Of a stretch of 64,000 nt of DNA, positions 1 to 12,318 are shown in pieces. Both the position numbers and the translations under genes were made by a program. Each line of letters opens with the position of its first letter. Position 1 is the stretch's first letter. The notes under the pieces are model-generated. The model was given only the letters and a program-made list of their open reading frames with translations. It made no database searches and was not told where the DNA came from. Source of the DNA: Leucogyrophana mollusca (Eukaryota > Basidiomycota > Agaricomycetes > Boletales); contig MU266351.1 in assembly GCA_021014945.1 (NCBI GenBank), forward strand, positions 124,001 through 188,000. The letters run 5' to 3'.

Positions 1-1423
1 GGACGGCATCGAAGACATCTGGCAGCATGCCTGCAGAGGCAGATTCTATCGCGGCGGACCTGTCTTGATGGTGAGGTTACCGCTGCAACTCTGATGAAAA
101 GCGAATCTAATCCCCAGCTATTTGTGGACTTGATGCTTAGTCTGCCTTGTCGGGCCTCGATATCGCCCTGTGGGACATCAAGGGTAAGAAGCTCGGAGTC
201 CCGGTATGGCAGCTCCTTGGTGGGAAAGTGCGCAATCGCGTCAAGGTGTATGGGTGGGTTGGGGGAGACCACCCGAACGCCGTATTTGAGGCTGCTCAGG
301 TCAGGAAGCAGCAGGGATTCACGGCCGTCAAGATGAACGGAACAGGTAAGTGTGAAGCCCCCTACGTCCGACCTCCCATGGTCCTGAAACTTCTGCGCAG
401 AATCGATCGCTTGGATTGACTCCCCGTCTCTTCTCGACGACACAGTCAAGCGAGTTCGGGAGGTCAAGTCCCTCGGTATGGACGTGGGCGTTGATTTCCA
501 TGGACGTCTGCACAAAGGCATGGCGAAACAGCTTGCGAAGATGCTCGAACCTGAGCAACCGTTGTTCATCGAGGGTGAGTTACCGCCATTCGTTTTGGGC
601 CTGGACCGCACCCTAGCCTGACACCTCTGGCCTAGAACCCCTCTTACCTTCACAGCCCGAAGAAATTGCAGACCTAGCCCACGCGGTATCGACACCCATC
701 GCCTCCGGAGAACGCCTATTCACCCGGAATGATTTCAGGCCGTACTTCGAGAAGAAGGCGCTCGACATTGCTCAGCCAGATGTAAGCTTGGTCGCCGACA
801 ATAGTCTGAACTGTTCTCCGATAGCTTCTGTTCTAGGTATCGCATTGTGGAGGGATCAGCGAACTCCGCCGCATCGCCGCTATGGCTGAAACGTACGATG
901 TTGCGCTAGCACCTCACTGCCCTCTTGGTCCGGTCGCTCTAGCTGCATGCATTCAAGTTGCGTTAACAGCACCAAACTGTACGTGGTTCATACACACCCA
1001 CGGAACCAAGGGTCGGCTAATAACTGTCTTTTGTGACAGTTGTTATCCAGGAGATGAGCTGGCAGGCGAGTCTGGCAGCTGCAGTGCCCATTCCGAGGCA
1101 CTAACGGCAGCCTCATTCCGATTATCCCACAGATCCACTATAACCGCGAGGATGCTGACCTGTTCACGTACCTGGTGGATTCGGCTGTGTTCGCCGTCAA
1201 GGACGGCCATATTGATGCTCTCGAAGGTCAATATACCCGGGTCGCTGTTACTTTGCCCCGAGCTCTAATCCCCACTTTAACGTCCGTGCTATATTTAGGT
1301 CCTGGGATAGGAATACAGGTCAACGAAGCGCTTGTGCGAGAAAGAGCAGCTGCGAGCGCAAACCTACCTGCGTGGCGGAACCCCGCCTGGAGAGGCGAGG
1401 ATGGGACCTTGAGGGAATGGTAA
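1..1423 (+). CDS. D-galactonate dehydratase-like enolase-superfamily enzyme, 5' partial
   Basis: This is a mandelate-racemase/enolase-type acid-sugar dehydratase, best matching the DgoD (galactonate dehydratase) group, which removes water from a sugar acid to give a 2-keto-3-deoxy acid. The gene runs in from the left edge; the first visible exon ends at 70. Splicing gives exons 141-345, 401-~574 and onward, ending in GTLREW and a stop at 1421-1423. Visible metal and catalytic positions are the D-F-H motif in VDFHGRL, the Glu of LFIEEPL, the Glu of ASGERLF, and the His of APHCPLGP. The fourth-from-last block (IHYNRED) needs an intron at 1066-1132 that starts with GC rather than GT. The D-x-H pattern argues against the K-x-K L-galactonate dehydratase (LGD1) type. 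The exact substrate is inferred. Cytosolic; no signal is visible, but the N-terminus is missing. Confidence 0.88.
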
Positions 1424-1719
1424 TTGGAGCAGAGACTGTGCCGACGGCGATAGACTCTATCCATATTGTTATTCATTCCACATTGACTGGGGTAGAAAAT
1501 TTTCACAAGGACCGACGTCGCGAGGCAGCGCGAGGCCGACTGAAATGGCAAGGCCCATTTACCAATTACGTTGATTGGTGCTTATCGGCTTGCACGAAGA
1601 TCTGTGCACTTGACATTTTGCTGTGCAAGGTATACCTCCCGACAACCTATAACAAAGTGACATAGTTCCAGCGCTGTATAGGCGTTGTGTCTGTCTCTTT
1701 TATTTCGATACCACCCACC

Positions 1720-2923
1720 ATGGCCCTCGTCGGTACACGCAAGACATTCATACCTCCGGAAATCACAGACCACATCATCGACCACCTCCATGAAGACGCT
1801 GAAGCGCTGGGAACCTGCAGCCTAGTGTGTAAATCGTGGCTTCCGGCCTCTAGATATCACCTCTTCTCCATCATATCCCTCCATCCTTGGAAGAAAGATA
1901 GCTTCCTGCGGCTCTTAGATTCCACTTGTAGCTCCTTCGCTCCACACGTCCGCCACCTGTACATCCGCGAAGGACGCGGGGCGTACACATGGGAGAAAAA
2001 ATGGCTAAACGACGCCCTCCCACGGCTGTCGGGTCTGACTCACGTCGAGTCACTCGAGATCGAGCAGGTCTTTTGGGAGTTTTTGAGCGCGGCGGCGAAG
2101 AAGAGCTTCTTCGAGGGCTTTCGAGGAATTAAGCAGCTGAAGCTGCGGCAGTTCGAGTTCCGAACGGGGACTGACCTGGTGACATTCCTGAGCGCGTTCC
2201 CGAAGCTGGAGGCTTTGCGTTTGGACAACGTCAAGTGGGAAAGGGAGACCATGGAGTTGGCAGGCTTGAGTGTACCGACGCGGTTGCGGGTGGTGGGAAT
2301 GAACTATTGCCGGAAATCACCAGTGTTGGACTGGTTGATGAGCGGTGATCGTATCCCCAGAGCCCAAAACATACGCCTGGGAATGTTGACGGCCAGAGAC
2401 ACCCCAGTGGTGTCGAGATACCTAAGGCTTCTAGGCAACTCGGTGGAGGAATTACATCTGCACTTTTGTTCTGAGTTCTACATTGATGGTGGTACGTGAT
2501 CTTGGTTAACGACAATGATTTAAGCTAATTGACAGTACCTCAGCTGGCTTGGTTGATCAGTTCGACCTCTCGCGTAATACACAGCTTAGGGCGATCCATA
2601 TTTACGGCTTGATCGTCAGTGTCGGTTCACCACTAGATTGGGTCACGAAGCTATTTCGACAGATAAGTTCCCCCCGCATGCGGGAGGTGTCGTTATCGTT
2701 GCATATCGCAGATTCTTTGGAGGACGCGGAGGCCGTTGACTGGGACGGCCTTGAGGACCTATTTTCGAAACCCCAGTTTTCTGGGTTGCAAAACGTCAGT
2801 TTTGTGGTCGCGAAGAAAGGAGACTGTAGTGCGGGAAGGCTGGTGAGGAAACGAATGGTATCGATACAGCAGCGGGGGATCTTGTCGGTAAATGTCGGCT
2901 TTGACGATCGTTCGTTGATATAG
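1720..2923 (+). CDS. F-box protein with degenerate LRR-like C-terminal part
   Basis: The N-terminus carries an F-box (IPPEITDHIIDHLHED, then CSLVCKSWLPASRYHLF), the Skp1-binding module of SCF ubiquitin ligases. The remaining ~330 residues have leucine-spaced stretches typical of the large agaricomycete F-box families. One intron (2492-2543, gtacgt...cctcag) joins the two halves in frame and gives 383 residues. The start was set at 1720 (MALVGTRKTF); an in-frame ATG at 1687 would add 11 residues. The substrate is unknown. These families are expanded in mushrooms, and function cannot be read from sequence. Confidence 0.85.
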
Positions 2924-3398
2924 AGCGAGTTGATGTCGATGATTGGATGTGGATATAGACTACTAACATAGATCTAGATGAGTAGGAATTGGTTAATTTA
3001 TTCGTCAATACGGTAGGCGTCAGAAGCTGATGGTGTTATCATAATGGTCTTCATCTGCAGGGCCACGCGCACGATCCTGTGGTTCGGGCCAAAGGCTTAG
3101 TTAGCTCGACGATATAGGTTGAGAGGGGTATGCACGGCGAATCTCGGTAAACTGGAATGTCCTGCAGTTTAGCCCGGAGCAGCGCACCCCAGCTTTTACG
3201 GATTCATTTCTGTCAGGGAAAAAGTCGATTCTCAAACTGCCGACACAGCGATTTAAAAAAAGAGGAAAGGAGGAGGAGGAGAATATTGAAAGGAATAGAG
3301 GGTGACGCGCTTCGATACGCGTTCTTCCCACGGCTGCTCCCACCCAGGCTTAACTTTCTTGTCCCAGTTCAATAGTCTCTATCTCTTCTACAGTCATC
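2924..3398. other. Intergenic region, F-box 3' end to SRRM1 5' end
   Basis: No gene seen. The right part, from about 3314, is the stretch that reappears at 59816 next to the truncated SRRM1 copy, so it marks the left boundary of that duplication. Purine-rich low-complexity sequence lies at 3255-3290. Confidence 0.5.
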
Positions 3399-5132
3399 AT
3401 GGCGGACGCCGGTAAATATGGCGTTATACCCTACAAAATTGTTGCAAGTACTGAGCTTGTCTATTTGCAGGTTTTTTCAAAGGCACTTCAGCCGACCAGG
3501 ACCGGAGGTTCTCTGACAAGGAGTTGAAACTGCTCAAATCCATGAAGTTTCCATCCGAGTTTGACAAAAAGGTCTGTTTCGCAATCTCTATTGTGTAGCT
3601 TAGCTTGCTCACCTGGCATGGCCAAAAAAAGGTTGACATGAGGAAGGTCAATGTACAGGTAATCAGACCGTGGATTGCGAAAAAGGTCACCGACCTTGTT
3701 GGCTTTGAAGACGAAGTTGTAGTTGAGTATGCAATGGGCCTTCTTGAGGATCCTTCTCAACCGGTGTGCAGCCTTGAATAACTTCCCCTCGTGGGTTTTT
3801 GCTCACTGCTCCCCTGCAGACTCCAGACCCGAAAAAAATGCAAATTAACCTGACCGGTTTCTTGACAAATTCGACACCATCTTTCATGTCTGCGCTATGG
3901 AATCTCTTGTTAGAGGCTCAGGATTCACCTGCGGGTGTTCCACGAACCTTTGTCGAGGAAAAGAAGGAGGAAATGAGAAAAGCGCGGGAGGGCGATTCAC
4001 GTGCGATCGATGAAAGAGACCGGAGAGCGCGTTTGGATGAAATTAGACAGAACGAACGCGGCAATCGAGGCGGGGGCCGTGGTAGAGGCCGAGGAAGGGG
4101 TCGAGGTGGGTTTGATGACGACCGAGGCGGTAGAGGGCGCGATAGCGGCTGGGGTGGCCGCGGAGGCGGAGTGAGTGGATCAGTATATTTCTGGCAAGCA
4201 CTTTACTCAAAATACCTCATATCCAGCGTCCAGGACGTCGCATGTCTCGTTCACCCCCTCCACGTCGTCGCTCACCATCAGGCACACCGTTCGACGCCCG
4301 AAGCTCTCGATCCCCACCTCCAACGCGGCGTTACCGCTCTCCACCACCCCGAAGACGTTCACCCTCTCGCACTCCCCCGTCTAATGCTCGTGGCTCACGT
4401 TCACCCGCCCCCTCCCGGCGCCGTAGACGCTCTCCCTCGGTGTCTCCATCTCGCTCGCGTTCCCCGATGCCTCGTCGCAGACAGCGGTCTCCCTCCTATA
4501 CCCCTCCGCGTGACAGGCGCCACGGAGGCAGAGACAGCCGAAGTCCCCCTCCTCGCAGGCGCCGCTTCTCCCCTGATGAAAGACCCCCTTCCCGCTCCCC
4601 AAGCCATTCTAGGTCGCCCCCACCTCCCCCAAGGAATTATGGTCGGAGGCGGAGCTTGAGTCCTCCCAGAAGAAAGCGAAGATCGAGCTCTTCGGGGTCA
4701 AGGTCCCGGACTCCGATGTCCCCTCCACGTCGACGCGACAGCAGGGAGAGGCCAAAGGACACCAAGCGGAGTAGGAAATACAGTCGCAGCCCCAGGAATA
4801 GTCGCTCGCCTGCAGATAGACGGCAGGCACGTTCGGTAGCCATGGACGTCTCGGAAGACTTACCGCAAAATTCCAAGGGTGAGTTAAAGATCAAAGGCCA
4901 GGCTCAGGTCGAAAAAAAGAAGAGCAAATGGGATAGCGGAGAGACCGAAGGTGTCGGTATTGCCTGTCTTTTGTCACAAGGATTAATGACTTACCTTTCT
5001 GTACATCAGGGGCCAAGTAATTCTACCACCGATAAGCTCGAATTGGAGAAAAGGGAGAACGAACTGAAAGAGAAGGCGCTCCGGAATAAAGTTGTCAGAA
5101 CGCGCAAGGGCAGCAACGGAGGCCCCTCCTGA
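3399..5132 (+). CDS. SRRM1: SRRM1/SRm160-like splicing coactivator (PWI domain plus RS domain)
   Basis: A nuclear pre-mRNA splicing coactivator. Exons 3399-3411, 3471-3571, 3632-3763, 3820-4170 and 4227-5132 join in frame. The PWI fold, which binds nucleic acid, is at about residues 45-115, with the signature IRPWIAKKVTDLVGFEDEVV followed by QINLTGFL and MSALWNLLLEAQ. Next come a charged helix (EEKKEEMRKAREGDSRAIDE), an RGG-type block (GRGRGRGRGRGG) and a long RS domain rich in RSPPPRRR and SRSP repeats. A further intron (4953-5009, 57 nt) is possible; both spliced and retained forms stay open, so the length is about 482 or 500 residues. A truncated duplicate lies at 59816-60475. Confidence 0.93.
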
Positions 5133-5753
5133 GCTTCGTCTGTGGGGGATATCCGTATTTTCTGCGCTGGCGAGTACCTCGTGCTGTAATCTTATCTTCT
5201 CCCCATATGAACATTTTTACTCAAGTGTATATGCCTTGTTACAGTACCTTCCATCCAGCTTGTGAAATATAGTTGCGCTTTCTTCGTCTTGGTATTAGCC
5301 GGGACGATGTCTCTGACTTTCAAAGTGTAGCAGTTAGGCTATATTCGCGAGCCACTCTTATCTGTATGGGCGAGTTCCCTGGATCTTCGAGTGGAGACCG
5401 CTTCGTGCCCGTGCCATCTGGTTTGCATGCATTCGGACTATTGCCGGGTGGTGGTATTCCGACAATCAAGACACTGACGCCTGCTATGATCTTATTTTTC
5501 CGGCGCACGTCGCGGACTCCTGAATAAACGTAACGACATATTCCCGTCGACGTGCGGGCAACGTTTATCCATGGTTATTCCTCTGCAACGACTAGTTTTC
5601 GGCTATTCACATGATGGACCTGCACGGAAATACTGCTCCAACGCGGTACATCGGCTGCCGCTGGCTAACTATGCGACGAACCAACGTATAAAAGCTTGTG
5701 AAGGGTTGAAGAGGTCGGCGAACCCGATACTTCAGTCCTTAACAACGACGAAA
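5133..5753. promoter_or_regulatory. AA9 LPMO upstream region with TATA box
   Basis: No coding gene seen. A clear TATA box (TATAAAA, 5687-5693) lies 61 bases before the LPMO start, a good spacing for a fungal core promoter. The left half is the 3' region of SRRM1. I could not assign any specific carbon-catabolite or cellulose-response operator. Confidence 0.6.
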
Positions 5754-6964
5754 ATGCTCTTGTTATTCCTCGCTGCAGCTTCCTTCATCGCATCTGCCGC
5801 TGCCCACGCTACTTTCCAGGACCTCTGGATCAATGGCGTGGACTACTCACAGGCTTGTGTGCGCCTGCCGGCGAGCAACTCGCCAGTTACTTCAGTATCG
5901 ACTACGGTCAGTATTACATCGCTCCCCGTAGTCTAGTGGCTGACCAATGCATAGGACCTCGCCTGCAATGCAGGGGCATCATCGAGTCCAAACAAGTGCC
6001 CTGTAAATCGTAGGCATAACCTCACCGCGATGCATGCTTCCCTATTCTGATCTCTTTCTTGCGAACAGCTGGAGATGTCGTCACCGTCGAGATGCACCAG
6101 CAGCCCGGCCGGCGTTCTTGTGCAAACGAGGCCATCGGAGGCAATCACTATGGTCCCATCACAGTGAGGGATTTCCTTTTACTCTATTGTCAGCCAGGCA
6201 TGACACCTTGGTGCTGTAGGTTTACATGGCCAAGGTCTCTGATGCTACAACCGCCGTGGGGTCCAGCTCAGCCTGGTTCAAGGTTTCGGAGATGGGTCTT
6301 CCCTCCGACAACCCAGACTACTGGGCCACGGAAGTGATGAACGTTAGTGGTGTTTGTTATTCACTCACTGCATGTATTGAAGAGGTTCGTCTCTGGACAG
6401 GATAACTGTGGACATTACACCTTCACGGTTCCTTCTGGCATTGCACCTGGTGACTACTTGTTGCGTGCTGAGGTTATTGGTCAGTCCTGCCAATTGTCAG
6501 ACATTTTTTATACCCATGCTAGCTCCTTCTAGCTCTCCACGTCGCTAGCTCTGTTGGAGGTGCACAGTAAGCTACCCTACCCCGTCTCTTACAGTTGAAA
6601 AGAGACTTAATCATGCCCACAGGTTCTATATGTCGTGCTTCCAGCTTACCGTTGGTGGCTCCGGCTCTACCAACCCGCCCACCGTAAGTATCCCAGGGGC
6701 ATATGGCGCAAGCGACCCGGGGATCTTGATCAATATCTATCAGCAGCTCGACGCCTATACCAGTGCGTTTCGCTTATTGCCTCTTAATTGTCGAGGCTGA
6801 TGGTACCTTCGATAGTTCCCGGACCTGCCCCCTATGGCACAACTTCACCTGCAGTTGCCGCAACTGCATGGCCCACTACTGCCACTTGGAACACCGCCCT
6901 CCAGCCCTCTACAACGGCAACCACTCTCCCACCCGCTGGAGCTACAGGCATCGGCAAGGCGTGA
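5754..6964 (+). CDS. AA9 lytic polysaccharide monooxygenase (secreted, copper-dependent)
   Basis: Secreted enzyme of family AA9 (formerly GH61) that oxidatively cleaves cellulose or related glucans. [17 protein letters not shown] is a signal peptide. Cleavage leaves His1 ([11 protein letters not shown]), the first ligand of the copper histidine brace. The second His is in GGNHYGPIT, and the axial Tyr probably lies in FYMSCFQL. Conserved blocks [23 protein letters not shown] and [23 protein letters not shown] follow in order. At least six short introns are needed, with donors near 5907, 6009, 6163, 6340, 6482 and 6568. The tail ends at 6964 with an alanine/threonine/proline-rich stretch ([11 protein letters not shown]). 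No CBM1 is present. Regiospecificity cannot be told. Confidence 0.93.
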
Positions 6965-7332
6965 GCAACCTAGAGCGCCCATGAATCATGATTATGTTAA
7001 TAAATCCTTGGAGTTCTTGGTTTTTCCACTATAAGAGATGATATGGCGTTATACTGTCGTGTGCAGGTGGAATTGTCAGCGGCAATATATTATTTCGTGT
7101 GCACCACGAGGGTGATCTCTCGCTTCGGGCAAAGATCGGCGTCAAGGGTCGGATAGTGATTCTGACTAAGACTTGGGGGATGAAGTGGATTGAATAATAT
7201 CTCAATGTCATGCGCTTGCCGCCTCCACCCGAGGCCGTTGCAATCGTTTGTCATTGTCAATGTCAGTATCTACTTGACTCGATTCAAGTTCTGAAATCGC
7301 GGCCACCCAAATCCACGGCTCGCTGGTGAAAT
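6965..7332. other. Intergenic region after LPMO
   Basis: No gene, RNA or repeat recognised. It is AT-richer than its neighbours and presumably holds the LPMO 3' end and the promoter of the next gene. Confidence 0.4.
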
Positions 7333-8072
7333 ATGTCGTCTGCATTGAGCTCGACGGGCGAGCCAACGTCGACGACTACCCCCTCACCGTCCCCGTCTGC
7401 AAGCCAGTCGTCATCTAATAGCAATATGGCAAGCGCCAACTACTTCTTTGGTTTCGTCATCACTTTCGTCGTCTTGCTCCTCGTTTTCGTAGCCTGCGGG
7501 ATTGGCTCTAGGAGGAGGTTTGCATTCATTGGGACCGCTTGGGACCGGAATGCCGAGAGATCACGGCGGACGGTGGAGAAGCCGTGTCCTAGCTTCTGGG
7601 AGACTTGGTTGAAACCCACGGATAATTTCGGGTCTGGTGATTGGAGTGCGATCCAGGTGGGTATCGGTACCCCTGCTTCGAGCCCGTGAACACTACTGAG
7701 GGCCTCCAATGATCTGTAACTCAATAGCCCATATCTGCCTTATTTACCCGACAAAAGATTACAAGCAAAGTAGAGGACGAGTCACATCCCCAGCCTCGCA
7801 TGTATGGTGGTTTAGCAAGCGGGTTTGTGATTCCGGAGGGGGGACGGTGGAGGACGAAACCGAAGGCACCAGAACGGTCAGCCAGCCCGCCTGAAGCTCT
7901 TCAAATCGCTGTCATGCTAGCCATGCCGTCACCATCACGATCTTTCTGCCACCCTCCGAACGAGGGGCCTTCACATCGAGCAGAAGAACTTGTTCACACC
8001 GGTGGGGCACAAGGGGAGTACCAGATAGGCATCACCTCCGTTCCTTGGGTCCACGGAGAAGTGGATTTCTAA
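7333..8072 (+). CDS. Single-pass membrane protein with Ser/Thr/Pro-rich N-terminus
   Basis: Family not recognised. Exons 7333-7656 and 7728-8072 (intron gtgggt...aatag) join in frame to give 222 residues. The first 35 residues are Ser/Thr/Pro-rich and could be O-glycosylated. A strong transmembrane segment follows (FFGFVITFVVLLLVFVACGI, about residues 37-56), then a basic stop-transfer patch (GSRRRF). The cytoplasmic part is polar and Pro-rich with no known motif. The architecture fits a type I/III membrane protein with a mucin-like ectodomain, as is common in agarics. Function unknown. Confidence 0.65.
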
Positions 8073-8223
8073 GTCCACCTGAATGGACTTTAGATTCGTG
8101 AAAGCGCATCAATTAATCTACCCTTATCTACTCATCCACCATCATCCTCACTGTTCACGTGTAGCTTAGCACTGATGTTGTCACGATCTTCAACTGAACT
8201 ATGTATGTAACATGCGTACCGAA

Positions 8224-9829
8224 TCACGTCGTCCAACTCTTTCCAGCCTCTCTCCCAGACTCCACACAATCACCTACACTAACGCCTCTAACCCCAGCAC
8301 CGATGATCTCCAGCTTGCCACCCCAAGGCTCTCTATGTAGTGCAGCTCTTAGTTCTGCCATTCTGTCCAGATGCCCCACTCCAAGCATCGGAATGCATTC
8401 CTGGTGCTGATGCACACGTACTATCAGTGGCTCAGGGAGTTGCACGCCCAGATGGTAAGACAAATGTCGCAGAATAGTTGGTACCTCAAGGTGCTCGGGA
8501 GAAATAGGGTACGGGCCACCGAGCATCACTGTAAGCTTCACTACGTCTCGCGAGCTATCTTGCGACGCTGTTGCCGAAGAGTCGAAGACGCAGCCAAGGA
8601 TTCCGGAGTCGTGGGATGAGTAGCCGCCGGATGGACGGGGAACAAGGTACCCGAAGCCAGCAGGATGCAGAGGGAATGAGCTGGAGGCAGGGAAGACGAG
8701 ATTGACCACGGTCACGGAGGAATAGGGGTTTGAAGTCAAGTGTGGGAGGTGAGCGGATGGTGACAGAATATGACGAAGTCGAGGCAATGGTAATGTTGAC
8801 ACAACATGCGTTGGATGCAGTGTCTCGTTCGAGGATATGCTGACCTAGTGTGAAAAGCAGTTAAACACGCAGCGGGGGGGAAAGTTGCAAAACTTGGTCA
8901 CCTCGAACTTCTTGCTGATCGGATTGGCTCGGAGTCCGGTGACGCTGACTCCACCATAGAGCTTTACGTTGTTTTTCTGCCTCAGGTCATGCACCAATGC
9001 TTCTGTCAACGTTCCTATTCCATTCTTGAATGAATAGACAGAAACGTCTCGCATGGCCTCTGGAACGTCTCCCAATTCATAATATTCTTCGACCTTCTGT
9101 TTTTTAGGTCTCAAAAAACCGGCGACGACGCTACCACGACCCCGTTCTTCGGCTTCCCATAGCGTCGGAAACGCAGTACGCACGCTCAGCTTGCGCGAAT
9201 CAGCGGCGTAAATGCCATGCACCAGAGCACTGCCGAACATCGCTGCGAACTTCACGCCGAACCTCCGGGCTAAAAACGAATTTACAGATTCATCTGTGAG
9301 ATGTGGCGGTCGGTTTCGTGGGCGAAACGGTTCGCGAGCGACGGCGGGAAGAAGAATGCGCCCCAGGGGTGAAAAGAGTAAAGACGAAAATGACGTCGGA
9401 ATCGGCTGTATACCCGGCCATTCAGGACTGAATAGATAGCGATTCTTAGCAGCGGGAGATGTCTTTGGGACTGTGATAAGAGAGGATTTTAAGTCCAAAA
9501 GGTGGATCTGGTCTTGGTATAATCCTTCAGCAACTATCGAGGCCTGCTCAAACCGAGGTTGAGCAGGTGGCTGTAACAAGGACACTCACCAACTCAAGTA
9601 CAGGCTTTGAATTCGGCCTCAGTGTGCGCGGCCCGGCTTCTAAGAGCACACTGGACTCTGTTTCGCCAGAGCCATTCAACTGCACACGATCACTGCGTAC
9701 CCATCCTCCGAAACGTGTCTGCTTGTTCAAAACAATGATCTGAGCTTCCGGAAACCGCCGGGATAAGTGAAACGCAGAGGAGAGTCCGGTCAGACCGCCG
9801 CCAAGGACAGCAATAGAAGCAGGAGGCAT
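8224..9829 (-). CDS. HEM14: Protoporphyrinogen oxidase
   Basis: Mitochondrial inner-membrane flavoenzyme that oxidises protoporphyrinogen IX to protoporphyrin IX, the penultimate step of haem synthesis. Exons (transcript order) 9829-9590, 9507-8902 and 8844-8224 give 488 residues, close to the family's usual size. The N-terminal FAD-binding motif is VLGGGLTGLSSAFHLSRRFP. Next come RTLRPNS, PKTSPAAKNRYLFSP, the FLARRFGVKFA and LVHGIYAADSRKLSVRTAFP blocks, and the C-terminal FAD-contact segment IIGAGVRGVSVGDCVESGR. Introns are 82 and 57 bp. The start at 9829 places the dinucleotide fold right at the N-terminus, as in other fungal PPOX proteins. Confidence 0.95.
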
Positions 9830-10102
9830 GCTCGACGGGTTCCCGAGGCTGACGACTTATATGCAGAAGGATAACATGTCTGGCGTCTAACGAATCACGA
9901 TGTGGGGCTATGTTGGCACATACCCGAGAGCACCCCCTTTCGTGAACATACTTACCTGAACAAGCAATATATTCCCACGAACAAGAACACGTCGCTGCCA
10001 CAACATCCTGACACCGCGCAACTTATTAGCGTGCCTTGTCTGTGCTTGTGAAATAGCCCCCTCCGCCTCCCAGTTCCCCTCACACATCCATTAGTCGCTC
10101 TA

Positions 10103-10983
10103 ATGGTTCGAAAAAACGTCAAAGAACCGTCGACGCCCGAGCCGAGCCCATCGCGCCGTCCATCCTCTTCCGCATCCTCACCGGAAAAACCTCCAGGGCC
10201 GCTCAGCATCACCATCGCTCCAGAAGAACGCGAGGTGATCAAAATTAATACTGCAAACCTAGTGGATCTCAAAAATGCATGCGATGATGCCTTGAAACGC
10301 GTACGCACCAGCCCTCCTGCTTTAGCTGCGCCTGAAATAACCAGCGCTTTGCTTGCAGTACCTTTCGAGACCTGACCTCTTCAAACAAATACACCTGCAC
10401 ACCGATGTTCGCTTGACACTGGGCTGGGCAGGTGTCTTTGTGGCCGCAGCCACGGGTCTCTATGGTTGGAAAACCGAATTTGAGAAAGCGAAGCCTGCAG
10501 TTTGGGCAGGGCTAATATTGTGCGTATACACACTGTATCACTCATGGTTGGACACTAATGTCACGGCTTTTTCGTGACTCAGGTACATTCTCCTGACGAC
10601 ACTGCAGACGTTGTACGCTTACTTTGTCGAGGGTGATATCATCTTTGTTGGGAGACGCAAGACCTTCTCGAAAAGAGTGCGCATGTTCAATCACTGCGCC
10701 GTATATGCCCCTCATCGCTTCTCACCTCCAGATTGTCACCGAGCGGATAACGATCTCGTCACGGACGGAGCCCGTGCAGAAAACCAACCCCCCTGCATAC
10801 CAGCTATCTATTTCGTATGTCCAGTCATCTGGAGCCGGAAAGTCCCTCTTGGGCAAAGGGAAAACACGAGCAACAAAAGAGTACAATGCATTCTTCGACG
10901 AGGCGGGCGTTATGGCCCAGGAGAAGTTCGAACTTTGGGTGGGAGGTTTGGTGGAGGAAGTTATGGAGGGCAAGGCTACATAG
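10103..10983 (+). CDS. SPC2: Signal peptidase complex subunit 2
   Basis: ER membrane accessory subunit of the signal peptidase complex. Exons 10103-10300, 10359-10519, 10583-10676 and 10732-10983 join in frame for 234 residues. After a Pro/Ser-rich N-terminus come the typical block INTANLVDLKNACDDALKR, then the first membrane segment (TLGWAGVFVAAATGLYGW) and the second (AVWAGLILYILLTTLQTLYAYF). A cytosolic C-terminal domain with SYVQSSGAGKSLLGKGK and YNAFFDEAGVMAQ follows. The two-pass hairpin with both ends cytosolic fits SPC25/SPCS2. It is divergent from HEM14 with about 270 bp between the starts. Confidence 0.93.
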
Positions 10984-11462
10984 CACAGGCGAGTACAATG
11001 ACTTTGTTCGGGATGGGTTTATGCTACTGTAGGACATGATATGGATGAATGGTTTCCCGAACTCGGAAGAATCGCTGTGTTCTAGGGTGCGAGCAGGAGT
11101 ACATAGGTCTCCTGATTTGACCGCTTGGGACAGATCTTGGTCACCAGAGGTCGAGGCAATCTCAAAAGCTATACTTGCAGTGCTGGCTGTTCTAATCCTA
11201 GAGAGTCCACAGAGAGATATCGCTAGCCACTATACGTGGCTTCATGTGAGAGACGAGCGATGGGTTTACATGGCGATGCGCCTGACTCTCGAGTAGCTGT
11301 CCTGCCGTCACGTGTCACTGACAGTCAAAACAGAAAGGAATATTATACGCTGAATTGCAGTACGATGGGTATCGTGTTATCATATGAACATAAATCACTG
11401 TATATCAGATCTATATCGCTTGACTATATCCCGGTGCAGGTTCGATGCATCTGCTTCGCGAT
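10984..11462. other. Convergent 3' regions of SPC2 and ERG2
   Basis: No gene recognised. It separates two convergent genes and presumably holds both polyadenylation regions. Short open frames here are not supported by any motif. Confidence 0.4.
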
Positions 11463-12318
11463 CTATATCTTCCCCATGAGCAAATTCTTGATCATTTCTC
11501 GCGCCGTGATGCGGACAGTGTGATAAAGCGTAGGGACATCGAGCGTGGACGTGAATGTGTCCGCAAGACCGAAGGGCATCATGAGCGGGATCCAGCCTGG
11601 GCAAAAGGAGCAATATATCAACAAGGGACACAAGATATGGCGGTCGCGGGACCACCTGGAAGCTAAGATACTGACCTCTTGCGTATTCCAGCGCAAAACA
11701 GCCTTCATGCATCTTGTACTGCTTCGCGGTACCCCGCGGCAGATAGTGCACATCGCCAGGAGCATACCTCTCCATCTCCAGCGCGCCCGGTCTGAAAGCC
11801 CACTGCTCTCCGACCAAAATGTGGAAGTAGTCATCCGCGGTGTGCAAGCCAGTATGACCCTCCGTGCCGAGGGGCGTCCCGAAGACGATAAGGTACTCGG
11901 TGATGGACGCGTGTATGATATACATGGCGCCCATCGCGCCGCCAGCGTTATTGAAGACCCACTCGGAAGAGTCGGTATTGAGGGAGATGGCGCGCGTTGT
12001 GGAGGGGTAGGTGGAAGTGAGGTTGGTAATAATGTGGGATATCATGCCTTGGGGGTCATCTGGGGACGCGGCGATGGCGTCCTTGGCGAGCTCATGTAGG
12101 AAGGGAGGGTTTAAGACATACCACCGTTCCTATATAGCGTTGGTGAGCTTGAGAACGGTACGCGAGTATTTGCGACGTACCTTGATGCTGTCGAGCCAGC
12201 TACATGCTGCGCAGAATAAAAACAAGGCTGCGGCGCGTGCTACCCATTTCATTAGGGTGCTCTTTGGATTTTGTGCAGGCTGCTTGGCTGCAGACGCTGC
12301 GGTTCGAGATTTTGGCAT
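11463..12318 (-). CDS. ERG2: Sterol C-8 (delta8-delta7) isomerase
   Basis: ER enzyme of ergosterol synthesis that shifts the sterol C8 double bond; homologous to the animal sigma-1 receptor. Exons (transcript order) 12318-12181, 12129-11676 and 11596-11463 give 241 residues. A short basic N-terminus precedes a membrane anchor ([20 protein letters not shown]). Next come [52 protein letters not shown], the cupin-like core with [17 protein letters not shown] and [16 protein letters not shown], and the C-terminal helices ([20 protein letters not shown]). These match ERG2 closely. The 51-bp first intron and the phase-1 second intron are clear. Confidence 0.95.
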
